A DNA stretch of 64,000 bases from an uncultured Ruegeria sp. (GCF_947504215.1 NZ_CANNGO010000007.1:62001-126000), one strand, 5' to 3'; positions 47,146 through 58,580 are shown, counted from the first letter of the stretch. Numbers and translations: made by a program. The notes: generated by a model from the sequence alone, not told the origin.

Positions 47146-49557
47146 ATGTATATGAAACACGAAAGCTATCCCGCCGCTCTTTTGGAACTGGTCGCAATTG
47201 CCAATGATGCTGTCCGTCAGATACCACCACTGTTCCCACTTGCTTCAAGCGTTGCCGTGAACCCGTTCCTTGGACACCAAGACGAGAGTTTCGCCGTGGC
47301 CGCGGCCCGTCTGGGACGGGTGGCGGGCCAACGTATCACACCAGATCGGTCAGTTTGGGCACAAAAGCTCAGGACAGGTGAACTGTTGGATGCTGATCTG
47401 GTCGAGGCGCGCACGGCCATCGACACTCCGTTTGATATTCCCAGCCTTGAGGACCTGAAGACTGCATTGGGCGCAGAACCTGAACCTATGGCAGCGTTGC
47501 CTACAGTTGCTGAACTTGCCACCGAAGTATCTGGTGTCGATTGGTCGGGATTGATTGAGGAACGGATTGGCGCTTGGGCGGCCAGTCACTTTGATCAAGG
47601 GCAAGCGCTGTGGCAGCCCGCCCGGACAGGCGGGGCGTTCAGTGCATGGCGCGACTTTGCCTCGCGTGATCTGACACTTGAAATTCATGGGCTAAAAGGG
47701 TTCGGCGCCTTTGTGGCCGGGACCAACAGATCACAATGGCGCGCCATTGGCCGGGCCTGTGAAACCCTTGGTGTGACGCCGGGCTCGGCAGGCACAGCCT
47801 TTCATCGCTGGCTCATCACGTTGGGCGGTTGGGCGCAGTATGCGCGCTACCTTTTGTGGCAGGCCGAACTTGCAGGGCAGACCGAAACGACAACGACGGA
47901 ACTACTGGCCATTCGGCTGGTGTTTGAAGAGGCGTTGTTCAATCAATATCGGGATCAAATCTCGGCCCGTTGGGTCGAAACAATCGCTCAGCACGAAGCA
48001 CCTATTACCCCGACCCGAGACTTGGCTATCGACGCGATCTGGCAAGATGCTACAGAACGGGCGCAGCAAAGGAAGCTTGGCGAAGCTCTGACGGCGCATC
48101 ACCCTCGCAAAGCTGAAGGACGCCCATTGGTTCAGGCTGCGTTTTGTATCGACGTACGGTCTGAAGTGTTCCGCCGTGCGCTTGAAGCACAGGGCGCCGG
48201 TATTGAGACAATTGGCTTTGCCGGTTTTTTTGGGCTGGCCAGTGCTCATAAGGCCGCCGGATCAGATGTGACCGAGCTGCGCGGACCGGTCCTGTTGAAC
48301 CCAAATGTCACCTCAACCGCGGCGGAGGATCAGCACGCTGATCTCAAACGTCGGTACACAGCGCGGGCCAAGCGTGCTTGGGGTCGGTTCAAACTGGCAG
48401 CAGTATCGTCGTTCGCCTTTGTCGAAGCCACCGGCCCCGTTTATGCTGGGAAACTATTGCGCGATGCGATGGGTCCGAAGAATGGGACTGGCCGGATCGA
48501 TCCCGCGCCGCAATTGGACCCGTCGATTGATCTGGCAACGCGTGTCGATATGGCCAAATCCATACTGACAGCGATGTCACTGACCGATAATTTCGCGCCA
48601 ATTGTCATGCTGACTGGCCATGGTGCGGATGTCACAAACAACCCGCACGAAAGTGCGTTGCAATGCGGCGCCTGCGGAGGGCATGCAGGGGATGTCAGTG
48701 CGCGCCTTTTGGCTGGGTTGTTAAATGACGGCGCGGTGCGTGACGGGTTGCGCACGGCAGGCATCGATATTCCGACGGATACGCTGTTCCTGCCAGCGTT
48801 GCATCATACGACAACCGATGAGGTGACTCTATTCGATCAGGATATCGGTAAGGGCGCGCAGGCAGAGGAAATTGAAAACCTGAGAGGTTGGTTACAGTCA
48901 GCCGGACGTTTGGCGCGGGCCGAACGCGCCGACCGACTGCCGCGTGCGACCAAATCGGACGACATCGCGCGCCGCGCCGTGGATTGGGCCGAGTTGCGGC
49001 CGGAATGGGGATTGGCCGGATGCCGGACCTTCATCGCGGCCTCGCGCAATCGGACCGACGGGGTCGGTCTCGCTGGGCGATCATTCCTTCATAGTTACGA
49101 CTGGCGCGCAGACGAAGGTCTTGGAGTTTTGGAACTGATTATGACCGCGCCAGTCGTGGTCGCCAGCTGGATCAGCTTGCAATATTACGGCTCGACCGTC
49201 GCACCCAAACTGTTTGGTGGCGGCAACAAGCTGTTGCACAACGTTGTCGGTGGTATCGGCGTGGTTGAAGGAAATGGCGGGTCATTGCGGCCCGGGCTGC
49301 CATGGCAGTCGGTTCATGATGGAGAAAACCTGCAGCATGAGCCGCTGCGCCTGTCCGTTATCATCGAAGCCCCGATTGAAGCTATGAATGGCATCCTAGA
49401 AAGGCATTCGGGTGTTAAGGCTCTGTTTGATAATCGCTGGCTACACTTGATTGCAATGGATGAGAACGGCGATTTGGCATGGCGCTATCATCGCGATCTG
49501 GAATGGGTCCCGATGACAAACAATGCTGAGGAACATCAAACTATAGCCGCAGAATAA
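47146..49557 (+). CDS. dabA: DAB inorganic carbon transporter, catalytic subunit DabA (DUF2309)
   Basis: 803 residues from the ATG at 47146 with AAAGGA upstream; other in-frame ATGs at 47107 and 47152 are possible. The zinc-site residues of the beta-carbonic-anhydrase-like core are in place: Cys334 and Asp336 (FCIDVRSE), His492 (TGHGADV) and Cys507 (LQCGACGGHAGD). The Cys-x-Asp and the 15-residue His-Cys spacing match DabA of Halothiobacillus. With DabB it supplies bicarbonate to the cytoplasm. It starts 14 bp after the dabB stop. Confidence 0.92.
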   Translation: MYMKHESYPAALLELVAIANDAVRQIPPLFPLASSVAVNPFLGHQDESFAVAAARLGRVAGQRITPDRSVWAQKLRTGELLDADLVEARTAIDTPFDIPSLEDLKTALGAEPEPMAALPTVAELATEVSGVDWSGLIEERIGAWAASHFDQGQALWQPARTGGAFSAWRDFASRDLTLEIHGLKGFGAFVAGTNRSQWRAIGRACETLGVTPGSAGTAFHRWLITLGGWAQYARYLLWQAELAGQTETTTTELLAIRLVFEEALFNQYRDQISARWVETIAQHEAPITPTRDLAIDAIWQDATERAQQRKLGEALTAHHPRKAEGRPLVQAAFCIDVRSEVFRRALEAQGAGIETIGFAGFFGLASAHKAAGSDVTELRGPVLLNPNVTSTAAEDQHADLKRRYTARAKRAWGRFKLAAVSSFAFVEATGPVYAGKLLRDAMGPKNGTGRIDPAPQLDPSIDLATRVDMAKSILTAMSLTDNFAPIVMLTGHGADVTNNPHESALQCGACGGHAGDVSARLLAGLLNDGAVRDGLRTAGIDIPTDTLFLPALHHTTTDEVTLFDQDIGKGAQAEEIENLRGWLQSAGRLARAERADRLPRATKSDDIARRAVDWAELRPEWGLAGCRTFIAASRNRTDGVGLAGRSFLHSYDWRADEGLGVLELIMTAPVVVASWISLQYYGSTVAPKLFGGGNKLLHNVVGGIGVVEGNGGSLRPGLPWQSVHDGENLQHEPLRLSVIIEAPIEAMNGILERHSGVKALFDNRWLHLIAMDENGDLAWRYHRDLEWVPMTNNAEEHQTIAAE

Positions 49558-49637
49558 TGGCGCCAATTGGTTGGTCCGGACGTGCCCCCCGAACCAACTT
49601 CACACCGCGAAGCGCGGAAAAGTCAGAACAGTGCCTT

Positions 49638-50486
49638 TTAGAAATCCAGGCCCAGATCGACAGTCCGCACAGAATGCGTCAGCGCACCGGATGAGATATA
49701 GTCCACCCCGGTCGCAGCAATGGATGCGATTCGGTCGAGTGTCACATTGCCGCTGGCCTCGGTCCTGATACGTCCGTCCACCATGGAAACCGCCTCGCGC
49801 AGCGTGTCATTGTCCATATTGTCCAGCAACACCACCGAGGCACCACCTACTTCAAGCACTTCTGCCAGTTGGTCCAGCCGGTCCACCTCGATCTCCACAG
49901 CCATCATGTGACTGGCTTGCGCCTTCGCGGCATCCAATACCTGGCGGATGCCGCCCGCTGCGGCGATGTGGTTGTCCTTTATCAAAATTGCATCGGATAG
50001 CGAGTAGCGATGATTGAAGCCACCGCCATGCAGCACTGCCAGCTTTTCAACCATCCGAAGCCCCGGCGTTGTCTTGCGGGTGCAAGTCACGCGGGCCGAA
50101 GTACCTTTGGTTTGTTCAACGAATGCTGCCGTCTGAGTTGCAATTCCGGTCAGCCGACCGGCGAAGTTCAAGGCGACCCGCTCACCCGACAGGATGGACG
50201 CGGCAGATCCGGAGATGGTCATAAGGCTATCGCCACTACGGCACGCAGCCCCATCCTGTGTATGTGAAGTTACTTCAAGCGAAGGATCAACCAAACGAAA
50301 GGCAATCGCTGCCACTTGCATACCGGATACAACCGCATCCTCGCGTGCGTTCAGCCGTGCCTGGTAGGTTACGCCATCGGGAATAACGGTGCGTGTCGTC
50401 ACATCGCCATAGCTGCCGAGGTCTTCCATCAACGCAGTCTTGATCATCGGTTCGAGGACAAGATCAGGCAGGTTTGAGAAACTCAT
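49638..50486 (-). CDS. nadC: Nicotinate-nucleotide pyrophosphorylase (carboxylating)
   Basis: 282 residues from the ATG at 50486, which overlaps the nadB stop as ATGA; the open frame above it is out-of-frame nadB sequence. Family stretches include EDLGSYGDVTTRTVIP, CTRKTTPGLRMVEKLAVLHGGGFNHR and SGALTHSVRTVDLGLDF. It makes nicotinate mononucleotide from quinolinate and PRPP. Last gene of nadABC. Confidence 0.94.
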   Translation of the reverse strand: MSFSNLPDLVLEPMIKTALMEDLGSYGDVTTRTVIPDGVTYQARLNAREDAVVSGMQVAAIAFRLVDPSLEVTSHTQDGAACRSGDSLMTISGSAASILSGERVALNFAGRLTGIATQTAAFVEQTKGTSARVTCTRKTTPGLRMVEKLAVLHGGGFNHRYSLSDAILIKDNHIAAAGGIRQVLDAAKAQASHMMAVEIEVDRLDQLAEVLEVGGASVVLLDNMDNDTLREAVSMVDGRIRTEASGNVTLDRIASIAATGVDYISSGALTHSVRTVDLGLDF

Positions 50487-52051
50487 GTTAGCTCCTTGCA
50501 GGCCTGGGCCCGAATGGTGAGTGCATCGGACAGGTACATCCGAGACCGTTTGCCGGGCCCTTCGGTCGTTTCCGGAAAATCGGATCGCTCGTGGGCACCG
50601 CGGCTTTCTTCGCGGACCAAGGCACCTGCGGCAATCAAGGTCGCGGTGGCGCACATATTGCGGAATTGCTGGCAATCGCCATGTTCCGCCTCAAGCGCTT
50701 CGATTACTTGCAACGCCCGCGTCAACCCTGCGCGGTCTCGGACCACCCCGACGTTTTGCGTCATGGTCTTGCGCAGGTCTTCAACCGCTTTGGCCTTGTT
50801 GGGCGACTTACCGTCGGCAAATTGAATTTCGATTAAATCCGCATCTGCAACGGGTGGCAAAGTGTCCGCTATGCCGTCAGCACAGATGCGGGCGTAGACC
50901 AACGCTTCTAACAGGCCATTCGACGCTAATCTGTTTGCCCCGTGCAATCCCGTTGATGAGGCCTCACCACACACCCACAAGCCACTAAGACTGGCCCGAC
51001 CTTCAGTGTCGGTCGCAATCCCGCCCATGTGGTAATGCGCGGCCGGCGCTACAGGGATTGGGTCTCTTGCGGGGTCGATGTTATTGCGAGCACAGTAGCT
51101 AGCAACAGACGGGAACAGGTCTTTGACCCGCTCGCCCAAGGCTGTGCGCGTGTCCAGCATGGGCCGGTTCCCGGCTTGAACCTCCGCAAAGATGGCGCGG
51201 GCCACAACGTCCCGTGGGGCAAGTTCTGCGTCTGGGTGCATGGCCTGCATAAAACGCGCGCCGTGTTTGTTGATAAGAACAGCGCCTTCCCCGCGCAGGG
51301 CTTCGGTCGCCAAGGGTGCAGGATCTTCGCCCACGTCCATCGCGGTGGGGTGGAATTGGACAAATTCGGCGTCGGCAATCAACGCACCGGCCCGCGCGGC
51401 CATGCCAATAACCTGCCCGCGAATACGTGGGGGATTGGTTGTTAGTGCATAAAGACCACCGGACCCGCCACCGGCCAACAACACCGCCGAGGCCCGCAAT
51501 GTCACGGTCTGCGAACCATCCTCGGAAGCGTCCTGAACAGCGACGCCCGTCACCTGCCCGTCCGACACGGCCAATCCAACGGCAATTGTGCCCTCGAGAA
51601 CCTGAATAGATGGCGTTTCCCGGACACGATCAATCAAGGCAGCCATGATCTCACTGCCAGCTTGATCGCCCTTGACCCGCACAACACGGGCGAAACTATG
51701 GGCGGCTTCACGGGACAGAACATAGCCGCCATCTTCCGAGCGATCGAAAGGTGTGCCCATCGTCGTCAAGTCGAGAATGTAGTCGCGTGCTTCGCGGGTC
51801 ACCAGATCTGCAACATCGGGCACGACGGTTCCTGCCCCGGCTTTTACAGTGTCTTCTGCGTGGCTTTCCGGACTGTCCGCACGGTCCATCGCTGCGGCCA
51901 CGCCACCTTGGGCCCATGCGGAACTGGCCCCTTCGCCCAACGGATCAGGTGAGATCACAGCAACGGGTCGCGGCGCCAGTTTCAGCGCGGCATAGAGCGC
52001 ACCAAGCCCGGCCCCTACGATAACAACCCGGTCCGTCGTGATTTCGGTCAT
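50483..52051 (-). CDS. nadB: L-aspartate oxidase
   Basis: 522 residues. FAD-binding RVVIVGAGLGALYAALKL at the N-terminus, the flavoprotein motif GASSAWAQGGVAAAM and the later GLWVCGEASSTGLHGANRLA. It oxidises L-aspartate to iminosuccinate, the substrate of NadA. It starts 6 bp after the nadA stop. Confidence 0.95.
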   Translation of the reverse strand: MTEITTDRVVIVGAGLGALYAALKLAPRPVAVISPDPLGEGASSAWAQGGVAAAMDRADSPESHAEDTVKAGAGTVVPDVADLVTREARDYILDLTTMGTPFDRSEDGGYVLSREAAHSFARVVRVKGDQAGSEIMAALIDRVRETPSIQVLEGTIAVGLAVSDGQVTGVAVQDASEDGSQTVTLRASAVLLAGGGSGGLYALTTNPPRIRGQVIGMAARAGALIADAEFVQFHPTAMDVGEDPAPLATEALRGEGAVLINKHGARFMQAMHPDAELAPRDVVARAIFAEVQAGNRPMLDTRTALGERVKDLFPSVASYCARNNIDPARDPIPVAPAAHYHMGGIATDTEGRASLSGLWVCGEASSTGLHGANRLASNGLLEALVYARICADGIADTLPPVADADLIEIQFADGKSPNKAKAVEDLRKTMTQNVGVVRDRAGLTRALQVIEALEAEHGDCQQFRNMCATATLIAAGALVREESRGAHERSDFPETTEGPGKRSRMYLSDALTIRAQACKELT

Positions 52052-52057
52052 TTTCGA

Positions 52058-53119
52058 TCAGAGACCAAGCTTGCGTGACAGATCAATCATCGCTTGCACC
52101 GACTTACGTGCCTTGTCAGCGACATCTTCATCGACCTCGACCTGACCTTCCATCGTGTGCAAAACGTAGAGAATCTTTTCCAGCGTGATCTTCTTCATGT
52201 AGGGGCACATGTTGCAGGGTCCGACAAATTCGACCTCTGGCAACTCATCGGCAATGTTCGACGCCATCGAGCATTCTGTGATCAGCATCGCGCGCTCGGG
52301 CTTTTTGTCGTGCACGTACTTGAGAATACCGCTGGTGGATCCCGAAAAATCAGCCTCGGCCACAACATCCGGCGTACATTCCGGGTGGGCAATCAATTGC
52401 GTGCCGGGGTTCCACTCTCTGAAATCGCGCAGGTCTTTTGCCGTGTATTGCTCGTGCACAATGCAAGAGCCGGGCCAATACACAACGTTCTTGTGGCTTT
52501 CATTGGCGACGTTTTGCGCCAGATACTGGTCAGGCGTCATGATGACCGTGTCGCTGTCCATCGCATTCACGATCTGAACTGCGTTGGACGACGTGCAACA
52601 GATGTCCGAGGCGGCTTTGACCTCGGCCGTAGTGTTTACATAAGAAACAACGGGTGCGCCTGGGTATTTGGCGCGCATCTCTTCAACCCCATCGGCCGTG
52701 ATCGATTCTGCTAGCGAGCAACCGGCGGCCATGTCTGGCATCAGCACGGTCTTTTGCGGGCTCAGGATTTTCGACGTCTCAGCCATGAAATGCACACCCG
52801 CCTGAACGATCACGTCCTCTTTGACGTCGCTGGCTTTCATGGCCAGCTGCAGGCTATCGCCAACAAAGTCGGAGACGCCGTGGAAGATCTCGGGTGTCAT
52901 GTAATTATGCCCAAGGATCACCGCGTTACGCTCTTTCTTTAGCGCATTGATTGCACGGACATAGGGCGCATAGACTGCCCAATCCGGCGGGCTGATCACC
53001 CGGTCCATACGCGCATAGATATCCTGCATCTCTGCGGCCAGCGTGGCCGAAGGGGCAAGGTCATAGACGTCCGTCAGAACGGACCGAACATGTGTAATAT
53101 CGAGCAACGGACGAACCAC
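52058..53119 (-). CDS. nadA: Quinolinate synthase
   Basis: 353 residues with a GTG start preceded by AAAAGG. It joins iminosuccinate and dihydroxyacetone phosphate to quinolinate using a [4Fe-4S] cluster. Likely ligand cysteines lie in MAAGCSLAES, CCTSSNAVQ and the C-terminal CNMCPYMK. The opening NAVILGHNYMTPEI is typical. First gene of nadABC. Confidence 0.94.
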   Translation of the reverse strand: MVRPLLDITHVRSVLTDVYDLAPSATLAAEMQDIYARMDRVISPPDWAVYAPYVRAINALKKERNAVILGHNYMTPEIFHGVSDFVGDSLQLAMKASDVKEDVIVQAGVHFMAETSKILSPQKTVLMPDMAAGCSLAESITADGVEEMRAKYPGAPVVSYVNTTAEVKAASDICCTSSNAVQIVNAMDSDTVIMTPDQYLAQNVANESHKNVVYWPGSCIVHEQYTAKDLRDFREWNPGTQLIAHPECTPDVVAEADFSGSTSGILKYVHDKKPERAMLITECSMASNIADELPEVEFVGPCNMCPYMKKITLEKILYVLHTMEGQVEVDEDVADKARKSVQAMIDLSRKLGL

Positions 53120-53205
53120 CTTTTCAGTTGTCGTGTGCCTGGCGGGCTACATAAAAACATAGGCGTATCCGATAGAGTTTAAATCCGAAACCGGAAATTT
53201 CGACG

Positions 53206-53215
53206 TTAGCGCTAA
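53206..53215. promoter_or_regulatory. Palindrome upstream of nadA
   Basis: TTAGCGCTAA, perfect 10-bp palindrome about 90 bp before the nadA start in the gap shared with hutU. Possible operator; no regulator can be assigned. Confidence 0.3.
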
Positions 53216-53247
53216 GTTAGGCTGGCAAATCCATAGATGGCAGGAAA

Positions 53248-53276
53248 CGCCCGGAGTGCATCAGACATTCCGGGCG
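53248..53276 (-). terminator. Terminator of the hutIHGU operon
   Basis: An 8-bp stem CGCCCGGA / TCCGGGCG with a 13-base loop and a short T run, 7 bases after the hutU stop on the minus strand. Confidence 0.65.
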
Positions 53277-53282
53277 ATTTGG

Positions 53283-54965
53283 TCACCCAAGGATGCCCGG
53301 CAGGCGCAAACCGTGTTCCCGGGCGCAATCTTTGGCGATGTCGTAACCTGCGTCCGCATGGCGCCAAACCCCTGAGGCGGGATCGTTCCACAAAACCCGC
53401 TCCAACCGTTTGGCGGCGGCGTCGGTTCCGTCTGCACAGATCACCACGCCCGCATGTTGGCTGAACCCCATGCCAACGCCACCGCCATGATGTAGCGACA
53501 CCCAGGTTGCGCCCGAGGCTGTATTGACCAAGGCGTTTAACAGCGGCCAGTCGGAAACGGCATCCGAGCCATCTTTCATCGCTTCGGTCTCGCGATTGGG
53601 CGAGGCGACCGAGCCACTGTCCAGATGATCCCGCCCGATGACAACGGGGGCTTTCAACTCGCCAGTGCGCACCATTTCATTGAACGCCAACCCCGCTTTG
53701 TGGCGGTCACCCAACCCGATCCAGCAGATCCGCGCGGGCAGACCCTGAAACGCAATCCGGTCCCGCGCCATGTCCAACCAGTTATGCAGGTGAGCGTTCT
53801 CGGGGAATAACTCCTTCATTTTGGCGTCGGTCTTGTAGATATCTTCTGGGTCGCCTGAAAGGGCGCACCAGCGGAACGGGCCAACACCTCTACAAAACAG
53901 CGGGCGGATATAGGCAGGCACAAAGCCGGGGAAGGCAAAGGCATTCTCCAGTCCCTCATCCTGCGCCACCTGTCGGATATTGTTGCCATAATCCAACGTC
54001 GGCACGCCCGCGTTCCAGAAGTCCACCATCGCAGAAACATGCTGTTTCATCGAGGCGCGCGCGGCTTTCTCTACCGATTTCGGATCGCTTTCGCGCCTGT
54101 CTTTCCATTGCGCCATGGTCCAACCCAACGGAAGATACCCGTTCACCGGATCATGGGCCGAGGTTTGGTCGGTAACGATATCGGGCCGCATCCCGCCCGC
54201 CTGCATCCGGTTATAGATTTCCGGGAAAATTTCAGCCGCGTTGCCCAGCAGACCCACCGACTTTGCCTCGCCCGCCTTGGTCCAACGGTCGATCAACTCA
54301 AGGGCTTCGTCCAGCGTTTCGGCTTTTTCATCAAGGTACTTGGTGCGCAGCCGGAAATCGATGCTGTTGGGGTTGCACTCAACAGCCAGACAGCAGGCCC
54401 CGGCGAATACGGCGGCCAGCGGTTGCGCACCGCCCATACCGCCCAAGCCTCCGGTCAGGATCCATTTCCCAGTCAGGTCACCGTCATAATGCTGTCGCCC
54501 GGCCTCGGCAAAGGTCTCATAAGTGCCCTGCACGATGCCTTGCGTTCCGATATAGATCCACGAACCCGCCGTCATCTGGCCGTACATCATCAGGCCCTTC
54601 TTATCGAGCTCATTGAAGTGGTCCCAGTTGGCCCAATGCGGCACAAGGTTGGAATTCGCAATCAGCACCCGGGGCGCGTCTGTGTGGGTTCGGACAATGG
54701 CGACGGGCTTGCCGGACTGAACCACCAGCGTTTCGTCATCTTCCAACTCTTTCAGACTGGCGACAATCGTATCAAAATCCTTCCACGTCCGCGCAGCGCG
54801 ACCAATGCCACCATAGACCACCAGCTCATGCGGGTTCTCGGCCACATCGGGATGAAGGTTGTTCATCAGCATCCGCATCGGCGCTTCGGTCATCCAGCTT
54901 TTGGCATTCAGTTCCGGGCCAGTGGGTGGATAAACGTGACGGGTGTTTTTGCGAGGATCGGTCAT
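53283..54965 (-). CDS. hutU: Urocanate hydratase
   Basis: 560 residues, full length. It converts urocanate to imidazolonepropionate with tightly bound NAD+. Recognisable segments: [39 protein letters not shown] and [15 protein letters not shown]. Last gene of hutIHGU; its start overlaps the hutG stop. Confidence 0.96.
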   Translation of the reverse strand: MTDPRKNTRHVYPPTGPELNAKSWMTEAPMRMLMNNLHPDVAENPHELVVYGGIGRAARTWKDFDTIVASLKELEDDETLVVQSGKPVAIVRTHTDAPRVLIANSNLVPHWANWDHFNELDKKGLMMYGQMTAGSWIYIGTQGIVQGTYETFAEAGRQHYDGDLTGKWILTGGLGGMGGAQPLAAVFAGACCLAVECNPNSIDFRLRTKYLDEKAETLDEALELIDRWTKAGEAKSVGLLGNAAEIFPEIYNRMQAGGMRPDIVTDQTSAHDPVNGYLPLGWTMAQWKDRRESDPKSVEKAARASMKQHVSAMVDFWNAGVPTLDYGNNIRQVAQDEGLENAFAFPGFVPAYIRPLFCRGVGPFRWCALSGDPEDIYKTDAKMKELFPENAHLHNWLDMARDRIAFQGLPARICWIGLGDRHKAGLAFNEMVRTGELKAPVVIGRDHLDSGSVASPNRETEAMKDGSDAVSDWPLLNALVNTASGATWVSLHHGGGVGMGFSQHAGVVICADGTDAAAKRLERVLWNDPASGVWRHADAGYDIAKDCAREHGLRLPGILG

Positions 54966-55756
54966 GGGGCAAGCTCCAATACTGTATCTTGGATGGCGTC
55001 CAGAATGTCGGTGAGCCAGCGGCGCAGGCGGGTGGCTTTTTCTAGATCATAAGTCCAGGGCGGGGCCTCTGCGGTCAGATAAGTGGATTGGGCCAGCTCC
55101 ATCTGAATAGCGTGGATACCCTCGGATGGGCGACCATAGCGTCGCGTGGTCCAGCCTCCTCGAAAACGCCCGTTCAAGACCGTGCTGTAGGGCGATGAGG
55201 CAGCAAACTCATGGGCAATGGTCTCGATGTCCGGCGCACAAGTGGCACCACCGTCTGTGCCAATATTCATATCTGGCAGTTTACCGTCGAACAGGAAGGG
55301 AATGCGGCTGCGGATTGAATGACAGTCATAAAGCACCGCAGTCCCATGGATCGCTCTCACACGCTCCAGCTCTGCTTCAAGTGCTGTATGATACGGGCTG
55401 TGGAACGCATCGCGCCGATCTGAGATATCCTGCTCCGAAGGAGGAACATCCCAGATGTCCCGCCCGTCAAAATCGGTCAAAGGCACCAGTGTCGTCGTGT
55501 TCTGCCCAGGATAAAGCGACACACCTGAGGGGTCACGATTCGCGTCGATCACATAGCGGTGGAACATCGCCCTGACCGTCGTCGTATCCGCCAAAAGCCC
55601 ATCGTAAAGACTGTGAATATGCCAATCCGTATCCGTCAGCTCCTTGCCACGGGCGTTCAGTTTGGCCTTGATCACAGGCGGCACATAAGTACCGGTGTGC
55701 GGTAGGCCAAGAACCACTGGGCCGGTGCCCCGTGTGATTTCGACGGGGTTCGTCAT
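54962..55756 (-). CDS. hutG: N-formylglutamate deformylase
   Basis: 264 residues, N-formylglutamate amidohydrolase family ([36 protein letters not shown]). It releases formate and glutamate from the product of HutF. Present together with HutF this defines the five-step histidine route, not the formimidoylglutamase route. Overlaps hutH by four bases. Confidence 0.93.
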   Translation of the reverse strand: MTNPVEITRGTGPVVLGLPHTGTYVPPVIKAKLNARGKELTDTDWHIHSLYDGLLADTTTVRAMFHRYVIDANRDPSGVSLYPGQNTTTLVPLTDFDGRDIWDVPPSEQDISDRRDAFHSPYHTALEAELERVRAIHGTAVLYDCHSIRSRIPFLFDGKLPDMNIGTDGGATCAPDIETIAHEFAASSPYSTVLNGRFRGGWTTRRYGRPSEGIHAIQMELAQSTYLTAEAPPWTYDLEKATRLRRWLTDILDAIQDTVLELAP

Positions 55757-57291
55757 GCGCCAAGATCCGGCATGGTGATCCCCGTGCCTTGGGCAATCTC
55801 GCCGCTGCCAATCAGGGTCGCGGCGGCCTCGATATCCGGGGCGACATAACGGTCATCTTCCAGAACTGGAACAACCGCGCGCAGGCGAGCCATAACGCCC
55901 TGCAGCGCGTCGCTGGTTGGCAAAGGTGAGCGAAATTCGACACCTTGTGTGGCGCAAAGCAGCTCGACCCCCAGAATGCGTTCTAAATTGGTCACCATCT
56001 GCCCCAACCGGCGGGCACCATGGGCAGCCATGGACACATGGTCCTCTTGATTGGCCGAGGTTGGCGTACTGTCAGTGACGCAGGGATTGGCCAGATGCTT
56101 GTTCTCGCTCATCAGCGCGGCAGTGGTCACCTCGGCGATCATATAGCCTGAATTCAACCCGGGGTTGGGGGTCAGGAAAGGCGGCAGATCAAAGCTCAGC
56201 ACCGGATCAACGATCAGGGCAATGCGCCGCTGCGCAATAGCTCCGATTTCTGCCAGGGCCAGCGCGATCATATCGGCGGCAAAACCCACCGGCTCGGCGT
56301 GGAAGTTCCCGCCCGATACGATCAGCCCCGCTTTGGACAAGACCAGAGGATTGTCCGTGGCCGCATTGGCTTCAATCTCAAGCGTTGTCGCCGCTTGACG
56401 CAAAACATCCATCGCTGCACCGACGACCTGAGGCTGGCAGCGAATGCAATAGGGATCCTGCACACGTGTATCGCCGTCCCGGTGGCTTTCACGGATAACA
56501 GATCCGGCCAGGAGGGCACGCATGGTTGCCCCGGCTTCGATCTGACCGCGATGGCCGCGCAAGCTGTGAATCTCGGGCTGCAGCGGAGCAGTTGAGCCCA
56601 TAATCGCATCGGTGGTCAGGGCCGAGGTGACCAGAGCGCTTTGCGCCGCCTGCCAGGCTCCAAACAGACCGGCCAACGCAAAAGCGGTGGAGAACTGCGT
56701 ACCATTGATCAGCGCCAGCCCTTCCTTGGGGCCCAGTTCAACCGGGTTCAAACCAGCTGCCGCCAGGGCCGCGTCGCCGGGCATCACGTTACCTTTGAAC
56801 TCGGCCTCTCCAGCACCCATCATGACAGCAGCCATATGCGAAAGGGGCGCGAGATCACCCGAAGCCCCAACCGAGCCCTGCGCCGGGATCACGGGCGTAA
56901 CGCCTTTGGCTAGCATTGCCTCTAGAAGGTCAATCAATTCCAACCGTACACCTGATGCACCACGCCCAAGGCTGAGCAGCTTTAACACCATCATCAATCG
57001 CGCATGTGCACGCGGGATCGCTGGCCCAACACCACAGCAATGGCTGAGGATCAGGTTGCGCTGCAGGGTCGCAGTATCCTCGGGTGCGATCTTGACGCTG
57101 GCCAGTTTGCCAAAGCCAGTATTGACGCCGTAGACCGCCGCATCGCCAGCTGCTGCGGCGGCGATACTTTGGTGCGCAGCCTCAATCGCAGGGCGGCAAG
57201 TCGCATCCAAACGCACGGCGCATTCTTTGCGGAATACCTGTTCAAGTTGCTGTAAAGAAACAGTGCCGGGGGTCAGCGTCAGACTTGTCAC
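55753..57291 (-). CDS. hutH: Histidine ammonia-lyase
   Basis: 512 residues. The Ala-Ser-Gly triad that forms the MIO cofactor is in [15 protein letters not shown]. The N-terminal [12 protein letters not shown] is also conserved. It deaminates histidine to urocanate. ATGA overlaps join it to hutI and hutG. Confidence 0.96.
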   Translation of the reverse strand: MTSLTLTPGTVSLQQLEQVFRKECAVRLDATCRPAIEAAHQSIAAAAAGDAAVYGVNTGFGKLASVKIAPEDTATLQRNLILSHCCGVGPAIPRAHARLMMVLKLLSLGRGASGVRLELIDLLEAMLAKGVTPVIPAQGSVGASGDLAPLSHMAAVMMGAGEAEFKGNVMPGDAALAAAGLNPVELGPKEGLALINGTQFSTAFALAGLFGAWQAAQSALVTSALTTDAIMGSTAPLQPEIHSLRGHRGQIEAGATMRALLAGSVIRESHRDGDTRVQDPYCIRCQPQVVGAAMDVLRQAATTLEIEANAATDNPLVLSKAGLIVSGGNFHAEPVGFAADMIALALAEIGAIAQRRIALIVDPVLSFDLPPFLTPNPGLNSGYMIAEVTTAALMSENKHLANPCVTDSTPTSANQEDHVSMAAHGARRLGQMVTNLERILGVELLCATQGVEFRSPLPTSDALQGVMARLRAVVPVLEDDRYVAPDIEAAATLIGSGEIAQGTGITMPDLGA

Positions 57292-58499
57292 AGATCACCT
57301 CCGGTAATGCGGGTATGCAACGGATTAAAACCAATGCGATACGACAGTTCGGCCGGGTGGGTTACGTTCCAAACTGCCAGATCAGCGCGCAAACCCGGGG
57401 CGATCTGACCGCAATCTGACAGACCCAAGGCGCGAGCCGCGTGGGCCGTGACGCCTTGCAGGACTTCTTCGGGGGTCATACGAAACAGGGTGCATCCCAT
57501 ATTCATAGCCAAAAGCAATGAGGTCATCGGAGCCGATCCCGGGTTGCAATCCGTGGCCAAAGCCATGGGCACGCCTGCTGCTCGTAGCAGATCAATCGGC
57601 GGTGCCTGTGTCTCACGCAACGTGTAGAAAGCACCCGGAAGGATCACGGCAAGGGTGCCTGCTTTGGCCATGGCGTCAACGCCGTCCTGATCGAGGTATT
57701 CGATGTGATCCGCTGACAATGCGCCGTAGTTCGCTGCCAGTTTCGCCCCACCCAGGTTCGATAGTTGCTCGGCGTGCAGTTTGACAGGTAGTCCCAGTTC
57801 TTTGGCAACCTCGAACAGCGGCACCAATTGCTCGGGCAAGAACGCGATGCCTTCGCAGAACGCGTCCACGGCATCCACTAACCCCTGCGCATGAGCCTCT
57901 TTCAGTGTCGGGATGCACACCTCAGCGATATACGCCTCTGCCCTGCCATTGAATTCGTCGGGCACAGCATGCGCGCCAAGAAAGCTGGTCACGACACGGA
58001 TGGGACGATGGCTCGGTAAGGCCCGTGCGGCGCGAAGCATGTTCAACTCGGTATCCGGGTCCAAACCATAGCCGGATTTGACCTCTACGACCGACACACC
58101 TTCGGCCAGCATCGCATCGACGCGCGGCAGGGCCTGCGCGATCAAGTCGTCTACACTGGCTGCGCGCGTGGCTTTCACGGTCGAGATGATACCACCGCCA
58201 GCGCGCGCCACCTCTTCGTAACTGGCCCCGTTCAGGCGCATCTCAAACTCAACAGCGCGGTGGCCGCCGTGGACCACGTGTGTGTGACAGTCGATCAGCG
58301 CAGGCGTTACCAAACGCCCTTCCAGCGCGGTTCGGGGTCGATCCGCATATTTGTCCGGTAGGTCTTCTTGGGGCCCGACCCAGACGATACGCTCATTCTC
58401 AACCGCTATCGCCGCACGCTCAATCAGCCCGTAGGGCACCGACCCGCCGATCATCGTCGCGGCGTTCAGATCTGAAAATACGCGAACTTGCGTCTCCAT
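57288..58499 (-). CDS. hutI: Imidazolonepropionase
   Basis: 403 residues, metal-dependent amidohydrolase. Metal ligands lie in [12 protein letters not shown] and later HAEQLSN; the catalytic Asp is in [11 protein letters not shown]. It opens imidazolonepropionate to formimidoylglutamate. First gene of hutIHGU, divergent from hutF with 81 bp between the starts. Confidence 0.95.
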   Translation of the reverse strand: METQVRVFSDLNAATMIGGSVPYGLIERAAIAVENERIVWVGPQEDLPDKYADRPRTALEGRLVTPALIDCHTHVVHGGHRAVEFEMRLNGASYEEVARAGGGIISTVKATRAASVDDLIAQALPRVDAMLAEGVSVVEVKSGYGLDPDTELNMLRAARALPSHRPIRVVTSFLGAHAVPDEFNGRAEAYIAEVCIPTLKEAHAQGLVDAVDAFCEGIAFLPEQLVPLFEVAKELGLPVKLHAEQLSNLGGAKLAANYGALSADHIEYLDQDGVDAMAKAGTLAVILPGAFYTLRETQAPPIDLLRAAGVPMALATDCNPGSAPMTSLLLAMNMGCTLFRMTPEEVLQGVTAHAARALGLSDCGQIAPGLRADLAVWNVTHPAELSYRIGFNPLHTRITGGDL

Positions 58500-58539
58500 T
58501 CGACTTAGAGCCCCTCTGCAATTCTCTCTTTTCTAGTAC

Positions 58540-58568
58540 AAATCATTATGTAATATGTCTATGCATAA
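58540..58568. promoter_or_regulatory. Probable HutC site between hutI and hutF
   Basis: Contains TAATATGTCTA (58551-58561), identical to 11 bases in the hutC upstream dyad, with an imperfect dyad CATTATGTAATATG around it. Placed to control both divergent hut operons. Confidence 0.5.
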
Positions 58569-58580
58569 AATGAGGTAAAA

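Noticed and set aside
54039..55052. 337-codon plus-strand frame
   Set aside because: Antisense to hutU.
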